From the NCBI GenBank assembly GCA_937949615.1, contig CALEDQ010000030.1, forward strand, positions 186,001 to 250,000: a DNA stretch of 64,000 bases, given 5' to 3'. Both the position numbers and the translations under genes were made by a program. Shown here piece by piece: positions 54,816-62,823 of the stretch (the first letter of the stretch is position 1; each line of letters opens with the position of its first letter). Origin of the DNA: an uncultured bacterium (GTDB taxonomy: Bacteria > Muiribacteriota > Ozemobacteria > Ozemobacterales > Ozemobacteraceae). Under the pieces are notes generated by a model. The model was not told where the DNA came from and made no database searches. It was given only the letters and a program-made list of their open reading frames with translations.

Positions 54816-55577
54816 ATGACAATAAGCTCTGAAATCCGCAGTTTTTTCAACAGATTTTTACTGCCTGCGATGATTGCAGGCTTTGTCTGCTTTACCAGCC
54901 CGACCGACGCAGCCGGCCTGTCGTTGCAGGGGCCATCAGGTTTCATCCAGGTTCCTTCACACAAAACCGTCGATGCCAAGGGCGTCGAACTGGCAATGCA
55001 CAACCGCCTTTACCAGGTACCCGGAACCAGTACCGAAGGCTACCTGACCCATATGGCATTCACTTTTTCGCCATTTCGCGACCTCGAGCTCGGCCTGCAG
55101 AAAGCGGTTGATTCAAGAAACAGCGCACTTGACCCTGACCCAACTCTGAATTTCAAGGTAAGACTGCCGTCAATCGGTGAAGGCGAATTTTCTGAAGTAG
55201 CCGTTGGGGCTGTTTTTGACACCAATCCCAACAATTACCACACAATGTATTTTTCGATCGGCGGTTTCGGCCTCGGCTGGAACTTTGGCGGTAACCCCGG
55301 CAGTGGCATGGCCAATTTCGGTCGTTACAACCGTGGCAAAAAAGAGCCAGAATCATTGTGTCTGCTCATCGGCGCTGAATTTCCCGGGCGTAAACCCGGC
55401 GAGCGCGGTTACAAAAGCCAGTATCTTCTTGACTACAACGGCGACGTGGTTTCTGCCGGCTGGCGTTACAGCTCGCATCGTGGCTTCTGGCTGGACATTG
55501 CAGTTCACAGCCCCAGCAGTTACGATCAGTTTTACGATTACCGCCCACTTATCGTTGGCCTGGGTGCCAATTTCTAA
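54816..55577 (+). CDS. Exported YjbH-like beta-barrel candidate
   Basis: A 253-residue protein with a signal peptide (to TSPTDAAG). The mature part starts LSLQGPSGFIQVPSHKTVDAKGVELAMH, which resembles YjbH/capsule-assembly-type outer-membrane barrels, and has alternating hydrophobic strands to a C-terminal phenylalanine (LGANF). It likely sits in the outer membrane. Function unknown; YjbH-like proteins often belong to exopolysaccharide systems, and a sugar-phosphate transferase gene lies 5.5 kb downstream. Confidence 0.6.
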   Translation: MTISSEIRSFFNRFLLPAMIAGFVCFTSPTDAAGLSLQGPSGFIQVPSHKTVDAKGVELAMHNRLYQVPGTSTEGYLTHMAFTFSPFRDLELGLQKAVDSRNSALDPDPTLNFKVRLPSIGEGEFSEVAVGAVFDTNPNNYHTMYFSIGGFGLGWNFGGNPGSGMANFGRYNRGKKEPESLCLLIGAEFPGRKPGERGYKSQYLLDYNGDVVSAGWRYSSHRGFWLDIAVHSPSSYDQFYDYRPLIVGLGANF

Positions 55578-55580
55578 AAT

Positions 55581-55610
55581 TTGCGGCCATCGTCTGAATC
55601 CTGATATAAT
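55581..55610 (+). promoter_or_regulatory. Candidate promoter for nnr
   Basis: TTGCGG (55581-55586) is 18 bp from a perfect TATAAT (55605-55610) with TGA before it (extended -10). The nnr start follows 29 nt later. Confidence 0.58.
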
Positions 55611-55638
55611 TTGCCATTCCTGACAGGAGGATGGCAAG

Positions 55639-57204
55639 ATGAGGCTTTTTACCGCAGAGGAAATGCGTGCCGCCGACCGGCATGCCATCGAGAAAGTAGG
55701 CATTCCCGGCACGGTTCTGATGGAAAATGCCGGCATCAAGTCGTTGCTGACGATCGAGAAAATTCTCGGCGGCCTCAAGGGCAAGAGGTTCACCATAGTC
55801 TGTGGCCGCGGCAACAACGGGGGCGACGGCCTGGTAATCGCCCGGCATCTTTTCAATAACGATATTCCCGCTCACGTTTTCATCACCGCCACCCCTGAAG
55901 AAATGACGCCAGACGCTCGTCTCAACTGCGAAATTCTTCTCAGAACCGGGGTTACGCCGGTGCTGCTCAAAGAATCTCAGGATATAGACCGCCTGCGAAT
56001 CGCGATGGAATTCTCTGAATGTCTGATAGACTGTCTCTATGGCACCGGCATCAAAGGCGACATTCAGGGTTTCCATGCCGATGTGATCAGAGCAATGAAC
56101 GACACCCGCGCCACCCGTATCAGTATCGACCTGCCATCTGGCCTGTGCGCAACCACCGGCAGGCTGTCAAATCCCAGTTTCAACGCCAACTACACCATTA
56201 CCCTCGGGGTTCCGAAAGTCGGGCTATTTGTGTTGCCTGGCAAACGGGCGGCCGGCGAAATCTGGATTGCCGACATCGGCTTGCCGGCAATTTCAGCGGC
56301 CAGCCCTGGCTCGACACACTTTCTTGTCACTTCCGGACTGGTTTCGGCTCTGCTGCCACAGCGCGATGACTGCATGCACAAGGGTGATGCCGGCAAACTG
56401 CTGATTATGGCCGGTTCTGAAGAATATCAGGGCGCCGGAGTCATGGCCTCATTCGGTGCGCACCGTGCCGGCACCGGTATTGTCACTCTGGCTCTGCCTG
56501 ATTGTCTGCAGGGCAAACTCGGCTGCCAGGTTCTGCCTGAGACCATTCTGCAGTATCTGCCCTCATTCGAGGGTGGCCTGTCGCTTTCGCCAGAAAAATG
56601 TTCAGAGCTGGCCGGACGCTACAGAACCATTCTGGCTGGCCCGGGTTGGGGTCGTGGCGCCACCCGCGCAACCAGTCTGATCAATCTTCTTGAGAGCTGG
56701 AATGGTGTGATGGTCCTCGATGCCGATGCTCTCAACATGATTGCCGATACCGATCTTCTCGCAAAATCGCAGGCCCGCATCATCATTACCCCGCATCTCG
56801 CAGAAATGGCGAGACTCTGCCAGACAACAGTAGCCGACGTCGCTGAGAATCAGGTCGAAATTGCCCGTAAATTTGCCGGTAAAAATCGCGTAACCGTAGT
56901 GCTGAAGTCAGCGATAACGGTAATCGCCGATTATCGGGGTGTCACCTACATCTGCAGTCGGCCGAACAGCGGTCTGGCCAGAGGCGGGTCGGGCGATCTG
57001 CTTTCTGGAATTATTGCCGGCCTTGCCGCCACCGGGATTCCAGAACTGCATGCTGCGCTTGCCGGTGTTTTTCTGCTTTCTGAATCGGCAGACCTTGCAC
57101 GGGCCGAGCTCGGGGCTGACGCCATGTCGATTTCTGAGGTCGCTTCGTTCATTCCGAAGGCCTTTCGCAGCCTGCGCGGCGAAAATACCGGTGAGTCGCG
57201 CTGA
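55639..57204 (+). CDS. nnr: Bifunctional NAD(P)H-hydrate epimerase / ADP-dependent NAD(P)H-hydrate dehydratase
   Basis: A 521-residue repair enzyme with an N-terminal epimerase domain (CGRGNNGGDGLV, about 55-66) and a C-terminal ribokinase-like dehydratase (GPGWGRG; GGSGDLLSGIIAG). It restores NADH and NADPH from damaged hydrated forms. The ATG at 55639 has AGGAGG at 8 bp. Length and both domains are complete. Confidence 0.95.
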   Translation: MRLFTAEEMRAADRHAIEKVGIPGTVLMENAGIKSLLTIEKILGGLKGKRFTIVCGRGNNGGDGLVIARHLFNNDIPAHVFITATPEEMTPDARLNCEILLRTGVTPVLLKESQDIDRLRIAMEFSECLIDCLYGTGIKGDIQGFHADVIRAMNDTRATRISIDLPSGLCATTGRLSNPSFNANYTITLGVPKVGLFVLPGKRAAGEIWIADIGLPAISAASPGSTHFLVTSGLVSALLPQRDDCMHKGDAGKLLIMAGSEEYQGAGVMASFGAHRAGTGIVTLALPDCLQGKLGCQVLPETILQYLPSFEGGLSLSPEKCSELAGRYRTILAGPGWGRGATRATSLINLLESWNGVMVLDADALNMIADTDLLAKSQARIIITPHLAEMARLCQTTVADVAENQVEIARKFAGKNRVTVVLKSAITVIADYRGVTYICSRPNSGLARGGSGDLLSGIIAGLAATGIPELHAALAGVFLLSESADLARAELGADAMSISEVASFIPKAFRSLRGENTGESR

Positions 57205-57301
57205 TCATATTTTGCGATGAAAATAGCAAAAACTATGGAATTTTTTCGGGGCACAGTGCATAATTAACACAGCAAACAAACCCATAAAGCAGGTATAACA
57301 C

Positions 57302-58165
57302 TTGATAGGAATAACATTTATCGGTTCGGGGAGCAAAGGCAACGCGGCACTGCTTGAACTTGAAGGACGCAACTATCTTCTAGACGCCGGGCTGTCGTGC
57401 AAAAGAATCAAAGATTTTCTCGATCAGCGGCAGCTTGATTTTTCTGATATCTCAGGCATCTTCGTCACGCACGAGCATGATGACCATATCAAGGGACTGC
57501 GCGTTGTATTGAGCCGCACCGGCGATATTCCAGTCTATACCACCCGGGGCACTTTGTGCGCCCTCGCTTCCAAAGGGCTCGAAGTAAAAAACCACGTCGA
57601 ACTTCTATACGGCCGTCAGCTTGAATTGAACGGCTGCCGCTGCCTGCCGTTCAAGGTGCCACACGATGCCACCGAACCAGTCGGCCTCAGATTTGAGAGC
57701 TCGAACAAGATTATGACTCTGGCCACCGACCTTGGGCATGTTACCCCCGAAGTTCTCGAACACATGAAAGATGCTGATCTGGTCTGCGTCGAAAGCAATT
57801 ATGACGAAGACATGCTGCGCACCAGTTCTTACCCTTCCTGGTTGAAGCGCCGCATCAGAAGCCCAATGGGGCACCTTCCCAACGAGGGCGTGCGCGGCAT
57901 TCTTTCGCGCATGAGCAAGGTTCCTGAGGTTCTTGTGCTTATGCACATCAGCCAGGAGTCGAACACGCCAGAGCTTGCCAGAGAAGCTCTCGAAACCTTT
58001 TTTTCGAATTCAGGCGCCAGATTCAGAAGTGCCCACCTGAGTATCGCCACCCAGGACGAGCCTGGCGAAAGGCTTACCGTTGGTTCGCCGTTACCGGCAA
58101 CCCTCAAAAAGCACCTTATCAGCAGATCTGAGCCAACAGCAGAGAAACGAGCAGTCACCAGATGA
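57302..58165 (+). CDS. Metallo-beta-lactamase-fold hydrolase (WalJ/YycJ-like)
   Basis: A 287-residue cytoplasmic protein of the MBL fold with FVTHEHDDHIKGL (HxHxDH) and the WalJ-like N-terminus IGSGSKGNAALLE. WalJ-like proteins are thought to act on DNA ends or nucleic acids. TTG 57302 is the start, as the conserved sequence begins there. It overlaps rlmH by 4 bp. Confidence 0.87.
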   Translation: MIGITFIGSGSKGNAALLELEGRNYLLDAGLSCKRIKDFLDQRQLDFSDISGIFVTHEHDDHIKGLRVVLSRTGDIPVYTTRGTLCALASKGLEVKNHVELLYGRQLELNGCRCLPFKVPHDATEPVGLRFESSNKIMTLATDLGHVTPEVLEHMKDADLVCVESNYDEDMLRTSSYPSWLKRRIRSPMGHLPNEGVRGILSRMSKVPEVLVLMHISQESNTPELAREALETFFSNSGARFRSAHLSIATQDEPGERLTVGSPLPATLKKHLISRSEPTAEKRAVTR

Positions 58166-58587
58166 AGGTCGAAATTCTCATGCCCGGCAAAATCGCTGAC
58201 AAGCCTTATCAGAAACTGATAGAGCTTTATCTTGAACGCTGTTCAAGGCGATTACCGGTTGAGATAGTGAATTGCCGCAATGAAGACGAACTGCTGCGAC
58301 GACTGTCAGGGCGCGAATGTATCGTCGCGCTTGATGAGCATGCAAAATGCCATGATACCAACGGTTTCTGCCAATGGCTTGAAACAAAGATCAATTCAGG
58401 GGTAAACCGCATGACCTTCTGCCTGGGTGCTGCAGAAGGGCATGATCCACGGGTAAGAGCTGCCGCCACTGAGTTTATTTCTCTTTCTCCGCTGACTTTG
58501 AATCATCAGCTGGCACTTCTGGTAATAGCCGAACAGCTTTACCGTGCCGTTTCAATCATGTTTGGGGAGCCTTACCACAAAGCATGA
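58162..58587 (+). CDS. rlmH: 23S rRNA (pseudouridine-1915-N3)-methyltransferase
   Basis: A 141-residue SPOUT methyltransferase, complete. The knot motif FCLGAAEGHDPRV and the C-terminal LLVIAEQLYRAVSIMFGEPYHK are diagnostic. It methylates a pseudouridine in helix 69 of 23S rRNA. The neighbour pair WalJ-RlmH is common in bacteria. It overlaps cheR by 4 bp. Confidence 0.97.
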   Translation: MKVEILMPGKIADKPYQKLIELYLERCSRRLPVEIVNCRNEDELLRRLSGRECIVALDEHAKCHDTNGFCQWLETKINSGVNRMTFCLGAAEGHDPRVRAAATEFISLSPLTLNHQLALLVIAEQLYRAVSIMFGEPYHKA

Positions 58588-59447
58588 TCAGCGTAGAACC
58601 CAGAAAAATTGCGAAAATCAGCCATCTGGTGCATGAATATTCAGGTATAATGATCGAGCGGGTTACCTCGAGACAGGCTGAAAAAAAGATTCTCGACCAG
58701 ATGATGCGTTACAAGGTCAGCTCGATCGACGATTACATACGCATTCTCGAAACCTGCAATCATAACCCGCTGGCCATGGATGATCTGATCGCCGACCTGA
58801 CGGTGAGCGAAAGCTTCTTTTTTCGTAACCCGGCGCAGTTCGATTTCATGCTTGAAGTGCTGCTGCCGGAGTTTTTCACACTGCACGGTTATCAGTTCCC
58901 GTTCCGTATCTGGAGCGCCGGCTGTTCACGCGGCGAAGAGGCCTATTCGGTAGCGATGCTTGCCAGATACTTTCAAAACCGGTTTCCCGAAGCCAGGTTC
59001 TCGATCAATGCGGGTGACATCAACTCAAGAAATCTGCAGATGGCTCGTGAAGGCTTTTTTAACAGCCGTTCACTGCGCGATAAGCTGCCTGAATTCGAGG
59101 GTCGCTTTGGCATGAAGCTCGGCAAGCCTGATTCAGACGGAAACTGCAGAGTTTCTGATGAAATCCGCAATATGGTAGAATTTCAGCGTCTGAATTTAAA
59201 AAACCTGCAGAGCTTGCAATGCCTGACCGGGTCAGATATCATTTTCTGCAGAAATGTTCTGATTTATTTTGATGAGAATCTGAGAAATCGTCTTTTCGAA
59301 GAGTTTTTCAAGTATCTTAACCCTGGAGGCGTGGTTTTCTTGGGCGAAACCGAATGCATGCCGGCCGGCATCGGTGGCTTTACGATGGTGAACCATAAAA
59401 ACAGCTATGCCTACCGGAAACCTCTATTATCAAAGCAGAAAACATGA
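58584..59447 (+). CDS. cheR: Chemotaxis protein methyltransferase CheR
   Basis: A 287-residue protein with a helical N-terminal domain and a SAM-binding methyltransferase domain. TVSESFFFRNPAQF, IWSAGCSRGEEAYS and FCRNVLIYFD are the typical motifs. It methylates glutamates on chemoreceptors. The cheB stop-start overlap (ATGA) shows coupling. No receptor or cheA is here. Confidence 0.93.
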   Translation: MISVEPRKIAKISHLVHEYSGIMIERVTSRQAEKKILDQMMRYKVSSIDDYIRILETCNHNPLAMDDLIADLTVSESFFFRNPAQFDFMLEVLLPEFFTLHGYQFPFRIWSAGCSRGEEAYSVAMLARYFQNRFPEARFSINAGDINSRNLQMAREGFFNSRSLRDKLPEFEGRFGMKLGKPDSDGNCRVSDEIRNMVEFQRLNLKNLQSLQCLTGSDIIFCRNVLIYFDENLRNRLFEEFFKYLNPGGVVFLGETECMPAGIGGFTMVNHKNSYAYRKPLLSKQKT

Positions 59448-60508
59448 CCGAAACACGAAAAATAAAGGTTCTGATTGTTGATGACTCTGCCTTCATGCGC
59501 ACCGCAATCGAGCGCATGCTTCAGACCGACCCCGGCATCGAAATTGCCGGCTCAGCCGCCAATGGTCGTGAAGCAGTCGAAAAGGTAGCGAGACTCAAGC
59601 CCGATGTCGTGACCATGGACGTCGAAATGCCGATTATGGACGGACTGCAGGCGCTGAAAGAAATTATGCGCATCTGCCCGACCCCTGTTCTTATGGTAAG
59701 CTCTCTCACCAAAGAAGGAGCCAAGGTTACTCTCGACGCCTTCGATCTCGGCGCCGTTGACTACGTGCCCAAACCAGGCTCGACACTTTCAGCAACCATT
59801 CTTACCCTCAAAGACGATCTGCTGCACAAGATTCACGCGGCAGCCAGCTGCAAACCGCAGGCCATCAAGCTTGAATATTCACAGGCGCGCCGGGGCCCCA
59901 AGAAAAATACCACCAACACCGACGAAGTCATCAATCGTGCCATCTTTATCGGTTCATCGACTGGCGGCCCGCCAGCGATTCAGAAAATTCTGACTCTTAT
60001 AGATCCGGCTCTGCCGGCGCCGATTGTCATTGCCCAGCACATGCCCAAGGCTTTTACCGCCGCTTTTGCCTCAAGACTCAACATGCTCTGCGGCATCAGG
60101 GTTAAAGAAGCCTGCGACGGCGAAACGCTGCAGAACTCGATTGCCTACATCTGCCCGGGTGACCACCAGACGCGGGTGAGCCGTTCCCTCGACGGCCGTT
60201 GCTGTTTTTCGGTCACGCCCAATTCGGTCGAACAGGATAGATTCGCCCCCTGCATCAACACCCTGTTTTTCTCTGCGGCCAAAGAATTTGCCCACAAATG
60301 TATCGGCGTAATTCTTACCGGTATGGGTGAAGACGGGGTGCGCGGCATGAAAAATATCAAGCTTATGGGTGGGCTCACCATTGCCCAGGACCGCAATTCT
60401 TCGGTTGTTTACGGCATGCCGAGAGCCGCCCTCGAACAGGAAGCAGCCGTGCGCATTCTCAGCCTCGAAGAGATTGCCCGCGAAATCGAGCTTTCAGTCA
60501 AACTTTAA
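59444..60508 (+). CDS. cheB: Chemotaxis response regulator glutamate methylesterase CheB
   Basis: A 354-residue protein: a receiver domain with the phosphorylated aspartate in VVTMDVEMPIMDG, a linker, and the methylesterase domain with Ser in IGSSTGGPPAI, His in QHMPKAFT and Asp in TGMGEDG. It removes receptor methyl groups opposite to CheR. All catalytic residues are in place. Confidence 0.96.
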   Translation: MTETRKIKVLIVDDSAFMRTAIERMLQTDPGIEIAGSAANGREAVEKVARLKPDVVTMDVEMPIMDGLQALKEIMRICPTPVLMVSSLTKEGAKVTLDAFDLGAVDYVPKPGSTLSATILTLKDDLLHKIHAAASCKPQAIKLEYSQARRGPKKNTTNTDEVINRAIFIGSSTGGPPAIQKILTLIDPALPAPIVIAQHMPKAFTAAFASRLNMLCGIRVKEACDGETLQNSIAYICPGDHQTRVSRSLDGRCCFSVTPNSVEQDRFAPCINTLFFSAAKEFAHKCIGVILTGMGEDGVRGMKNIKLMGGLTIAQDRNSSVVYGMPRAALEQEAAVRILSLEEIAREIELSVKL

Positions 60509-60528
60509 AAACATTCAGGAGCATCTTT

Positions 60529-61029
60529 GTGACTTTCAATACTGACGAACTCATGGAAATGGCTATTCAGATCGAAAAAAATGGTAAAGAATACTATGGT
60601 CTGATGACTGAAAAATCTCATAATCCCGAAGTAAAGCAGGTTTTTGAGTATCTTGGCCGTGAAGAGCAGAGCCATCTCGAAAACTTTGTCAAAATCCGCG
60701 AAAAACTCGCCAAGAGCCAGGCTGAAAACGAGTTTGAAATCGCCGACGAGTATAACACCCCTGAAATGTTCGGCTACCTAAACGCCCTGTTCGATGGTCG
60801 AGTTTTTCCCAATCTGCGCTCGCACGCCGAAATCGCCAACGAAATAAACACTGATGAACAGGCGATTTATCATGCCATCGGCTTTGAAAAAGATACCGTT
60901 CTGTTTTTTCAGGAAATTCTCAGCATTCTCGGCCCGGCTGATCAGAACAAGAGCCTGGTTGAAGAATTGATCCGTCAGGAAAAGATTCATATCGCCAGAC
61001 TTTACACACTGCTTGGCAATATCAAATAG
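60529..61029 (+). CDS. Ferritin-like/rubrerythrin-type diiron protein
   Basis: A 166-residue four-helix protein. Glu-rich motifs IEKNGKEYY, REEQSHLENF, GFEKDTVLFF and RQEKIHIARL give the Glu and His ligands of a diiron centre. No rubredoxin domain is attached. It probably takes part in peroxide or oxygen defence in an anaerobe. Start GTG 60529 with AGGAG at 7 bp. The next gene starts 3 bp after its stop. Confidence 0.87.
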   Translation: MTFNTDELMEMAIQIEKNGKEYYGLMTEKSHNPEVKQVFEYLGREEQSHLENFVKIREKLAKSQAENEFEIADEYNTPEMFGYLNALFDGRVFPNLRSHAEIANEINTDEQAIYHAIGFEKDTVLFFQEILSILGPADQNKSLVEELIRQEKIHIARLYTLLGNIK

Positions 61030-61032
61030 GTC

Positions 61033-62496
61033 ATGGCCGGAACCAGAAGCCGCAAAAGATGGCAGGGCCTGAGACTGCCTCAGGGCGCAGAAACCATGGT
61101 TTCGCTGTTTCTGCTGTTATTCGATGCCCTGCTGCTCAACCAGGTGTTTACCATCACCTTTACCCTGTGGCTTCGTTCCGACCCGCAGATTCAGCTTTAT
61201 CTCGATTCATACCTGTATGTGCGCTGGATACTGTTTGCGCTTTATGTCAGCTTCGGGCTCCTTTCAGGCATCTTCAATATCAGAAAGCTGACGGCGGCGT
61301 CAGACATTTTTTCGCACACTTCAAGTGCTCTACTGGCCTCATTTATCGGCTTCAACCTGCTGGCCTTCTTTTCGCGGGCGGTGGCGTATTATGCCTACAC
61401 TTTTCCCCGGCCGATTTTTCTGCTGGCGACAGGTCTGAGCATCTTTGCCACCTTTGTCATCAGAGTGCTCGTATCAGCACTGCTCAAGCCGCATCCCCGC
61501 ATGCTCAGAGCCATAATCATCGGCGACCAGTCAGAAGGCCGGCGAATTATCAAGCATTTTCACCGTCGCGGTGGTGTGCGCTTCAGAATTGTTCACACGA
61601 TGACCTCCGATCAACTGCCGGATCTCGCCTCTGAGGTGATTTTTCGTAATGCCCACGAAGTTTTCGTCACCGACCCGAATCTGAATCTCGACAGTTTCTG
61701 GGCACAGATCTATTACAGCCGCAAAGAAGAACCGCACGACTTCAGAGTCCGCATTTCAATCGATCCGCGCAAAGCCGCAGGCACCGTCGGACTGCAGAGT
61801 CTTGAAGATTTTCCTCTCATAACCATTACATCCAGGCCGCTCGCCTCGCTTGAGCGATTTATCAAAAGAGCTTTCGACATTTTCTTTGCAATATTCGCGC
61901 TGCTGATAAGCATGCCGGTGATGATCACCACCGCAATTCTCGTAAGACTTGATTCTCCCGGCCCGATTTTTTACAAACAGAAGCGTGTCGGTCGCTACGG
62001 CAAAGAATTCGACGTAATCAAGTTCAGATCTATGCGGGTCGGCTCAGAGGCAAAATCAGGACCGACTGTATCGACAGCCGATGATCCGCGGATTTCACCG
62101 CTCGGAAAATTTCTACGTCGGTTTGGCATCGACGAACTGCCGCAGTTTTTTCTCGTTCTGACCGGCGAAATGTCGGTCGTGGGGCCACGCCCCGAGAGAC
62201 CGTTTTTCGTCAAAGATTACTATGAATTTCAGGGCCGCCGCCTGGCTGTAAAACCCGGTGTCACAGGGCTTGCTGCAGTAAACTCACGTTACTACCTCAG
62301 GCTTGTCGACAAAGTTACCTACGACTATTACTATCTCGATAACTACAGCTTCATTCTCGATATCAAAATTATTTTCCAGACCGTCTGGGTATTGCTTTTC
62401 AAATCGAACAAGGCTCTGCAGGATCAGCACCACGAGCTCGACAGAATGAAGATGCCGCCCGAAGAAACCCAGCCAGGAGAAAATAATGGCAATTAA
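61033..62496 (+). CDS. Polyprenyl-phosphate sugar-1-phosphate transferase (WcaJ/EpsL-like)
   Basis: A 487-residue membrane protein with four or five N-terminal TM helices, a CoA-binding-like middle and a C-terminal bacterial sugar transferase domain (KRAFDIFFAIFALL; YKQKRVGRYGKEFDVIKFRSM; VGPRPERPFFV). It transfers a sugar phosphate to undecaprenyl phosphate, the first step for an exopolysaccharide or O-antigen. It is isolated: no other glycosyltransferase is next to it. The end overlaps the DUF1858 gene by 11 bp. Confidence 0.92.
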   Translation: MAGTRSRKRWQGLRLPQGAETMVSLFLLLFDALLLNQVFTITFTLWLRSDPQIQLYLDSYLYVRWILFALYVSFGLLSGIFNIRKLTAASDIFSHTSSALLASFIGFNLLAFFSRAVAYYAYTFPRPIFLLATGLSIFATFVIRVLVSALLKPHPRMLRAIIIGDQSEGRRIIKHFHRRGGVRFRIVHTMTSDQLPDLASEVIFRNAHEVFVTDPNLNLDSFWAQIYYSRKEEPHDFRVRISIDPRKAAGTVGLQSLEDFPLITITSRPLASLERFIKRAFDIFFAIFALLISMPVMITTAILVRLDSPGPIFYKQKRVGRYGKEFDVIKFRSMRVGSEAKSGPTVSTADDPRISPLGKFLRRFGIDELPQFFLVLTGEMSVVGPRPERPFFVKDYYEFQGRRLAVKPGVTGLAAVNSRYYLRLVDKVTYDYYYLDNYSFILDIKIIFQTVWVLLFKSNKALQDQHHELDRMKMPPEETQPGENNGN

Positions 62497-62677
62497 CGAA
62501 AATATGACGATCGCCGAAATACTAAAAGCCAGACCTGACGCGGCCAGAATTCTGCAACAGTTCGGCATGCACTGTATCGGTTGCGCGGTAGCGGCCGGCG
62601 AGACACTTGAAGGCGCTGCAAAAGCGCATGAAGTCGACCTGGAAAAACTTCTTCAAGCTCTGAAAACAGAGAACTGA
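62486..62677 (+). CDS. DUF1858 small protein
   Basis: A 63-residue protein with the DUF1858 pattern MTIAEILKARPDAARILQQFGMHCIGCAVAAGETL. This family often binds or accompanies iron-sulfur and hybrid-cluster enzymes and has a CxxC pair, here CIGC. Start ATG 62486, overlapping the transferase gene. It ends before a 146-bp gap. Confidence 0.88.
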   Translation: MAINENMTIAEILKARPDAARILQQFGMHCIGCAVAAGETLEGAAKAHEVDLEKLLQALKTEN

Positions 62678-62765
62678 GCCGACAGGCATTTTATGCCATT
62701 TTGCCGACGGCTTATCACCGATTCAGACAGCATTATGCCAGTTCCTCTTCCTTGTCAATTCAGGT

Positions 62766-62794
62766 TTGGAATAGTCTGTAAACTGTGGTATACT
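62766..62794 (+). promoter_or_regulatory. Candidate sigma-70 promoter for dxs
   Basis: TTGGAA (62766-62771) and TATACT (62789-62794) are 17 bp apart. RNA would start near 62801, about 23 nt before the dxs ATG; no clear ribosome site is seen. Confidence 0.58.
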
Positions 62795-62823
62795 TCTGCA
62801 AATCTGTTGCCACGATCAACCCG

